A stretch of 64,000 nucleotides of DNA, taken from the NCBI RefSeq assembly GCF_019100495.1, contig NZ_JAHRVA010000002.1, forward strand, positions 62,001-126,000. Reading direction: 5' to 3'. Positions 63,942 to 64,000 of this stretch are shown one piece after another. The notes beneath the pieces were generated by a model that worked only from the letters and a program-made list of their open reading frames with translations, made no database searches and was not told the origin of the DNA. Source of the stretch: Falsochrobactrum tianjinense. GTDB taxonomy: Bacteria > Pseudomonadota > Alphaproteobacteria > Rhizobiales > Rhizobiaceae. The position numbers and the translations under genes were made by a program. Each line of letters opens with the position of its first letter. Position 1 is the first letter of the stretch.

Positions 63942-64000
63942 ATGCCCGAACAAACAGTTTTTGCTGCCGAATTGTCCTGGCCCGATTACGATGCCTGCGT
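63942..64000 (+). CDS. Start of a gene, possibly creatininase family; runs off window
   Basis: Only the first 19 codons are present: MPEQTVFAAELSWPDYDACV-like start, after GGGAG at good spacing. The AELSWPDYDA pattern resembles the N-terminus of creatinine amidohydrolase-family proteins, which often begin with an LTWPE-type segment. This is too short for a firm call. It is divergent from the LysR gene and may be regulated by it. Confidence 0.35.
   Translation, partial: MPEQTVFAAELSWPDYDAC

Overview
The window reads as about 64 kb of chromosome II of a Brucella (or a very close Brucellaceae relative; alpha-proteobacterium, Rhizobiales). The main reason is the erythritol catabolic locus eryA-eryB-eryC-eryD followed by a DeoR regulator, a second triose-phosphate isomerase and rpiB, with fba and fbp alongside. 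The groESL operon with a perfect CIRCE element, the short HisG plus HisZ pair, the asnO/ngg osmolyte genes and a 106-bp palindromic repeat of the size described for Bru-RS elements agree with this. No rRNA, tRNA, CRISPR array, insertion sequence or prophage was seen. Genes run nearly wall to wall with uniform composition.

Layout. (1) 1-10.4 kb: an acid-sugar region. It holds the end of an SDR dehydrogenase, an IclR regulator, a KDGal kinase/aldolase pair (dgoK, dgoA), a LuxR-type regulator with a threonate-dehydrogenase-like enzyme and a hydroxypyruvate-isomerase-like enzyme, and a complete CUT1-type sugar ABC transporter with a Tat-exported binding protein. (2) 10.6-12.7 kb: an MFS exporter and a 3' remnant of a quinone oxidoreductase next to a half copy of a repeat. 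(3) 12.9-22.4 kb: fbp-fba on the plus strand converge at a strong terminator on the erythritol genes of the minus strand (rpiB, tpiA2, a DeoR regulator, eryD, eryC, eryB, eryA). (4) 22.4-31.4 kb: a divergent operon with a DUF2291 protein, a ribose-type ABC transporter, a second DeoR regulator, a second FGGY kinase and a second GlpD-like flavoprotein. (5) 31.4-38.7 kb: NAGGN osmolyte synthesis (ngg, asnO), a NAGGN-associated peptidase, gshA and rsmE. (6) 39-45.8 kb: a PPP phosphatase, GntR and LysR regulators divergent from glcDEF. (7) 45.8-58.8 kb: housekeeping genes (aldo/keto reductase, L,D-transpeptidase, tag, hisS-hisZ-hisG, fumC, groES-groEL, a HAD phosphatase, ribF). (8) 58.8-64 kb: a spermidine/putrescine-type ABC transporter, a LysR regulator and the start of a possible creatininase-family gene.

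How the genes work together. EryA, EryB and EryC plus the TpiA2 and RpiB homologues take erythritol to D-erythrose 4-phosphate. Fba and Fbp nearby let triose and hexose phosphates flow to fructose 6-phosphate. The divergent ABC transporter is probably the erythritol importer, but its operon also carries its own regulator, kinase and flavoprotein dehydrogenase. That makes a second, apparently parallel polyol module whose substrate cannot be read from the sequence. It and the LuxR/LtnD-like/Hyi-like cluster are the least explained metabolic units here. All three ABC operons carry a stem-loop directly 3' of the binding-protein gene, consistent with raising binding-protein mRNA over its neighbours.
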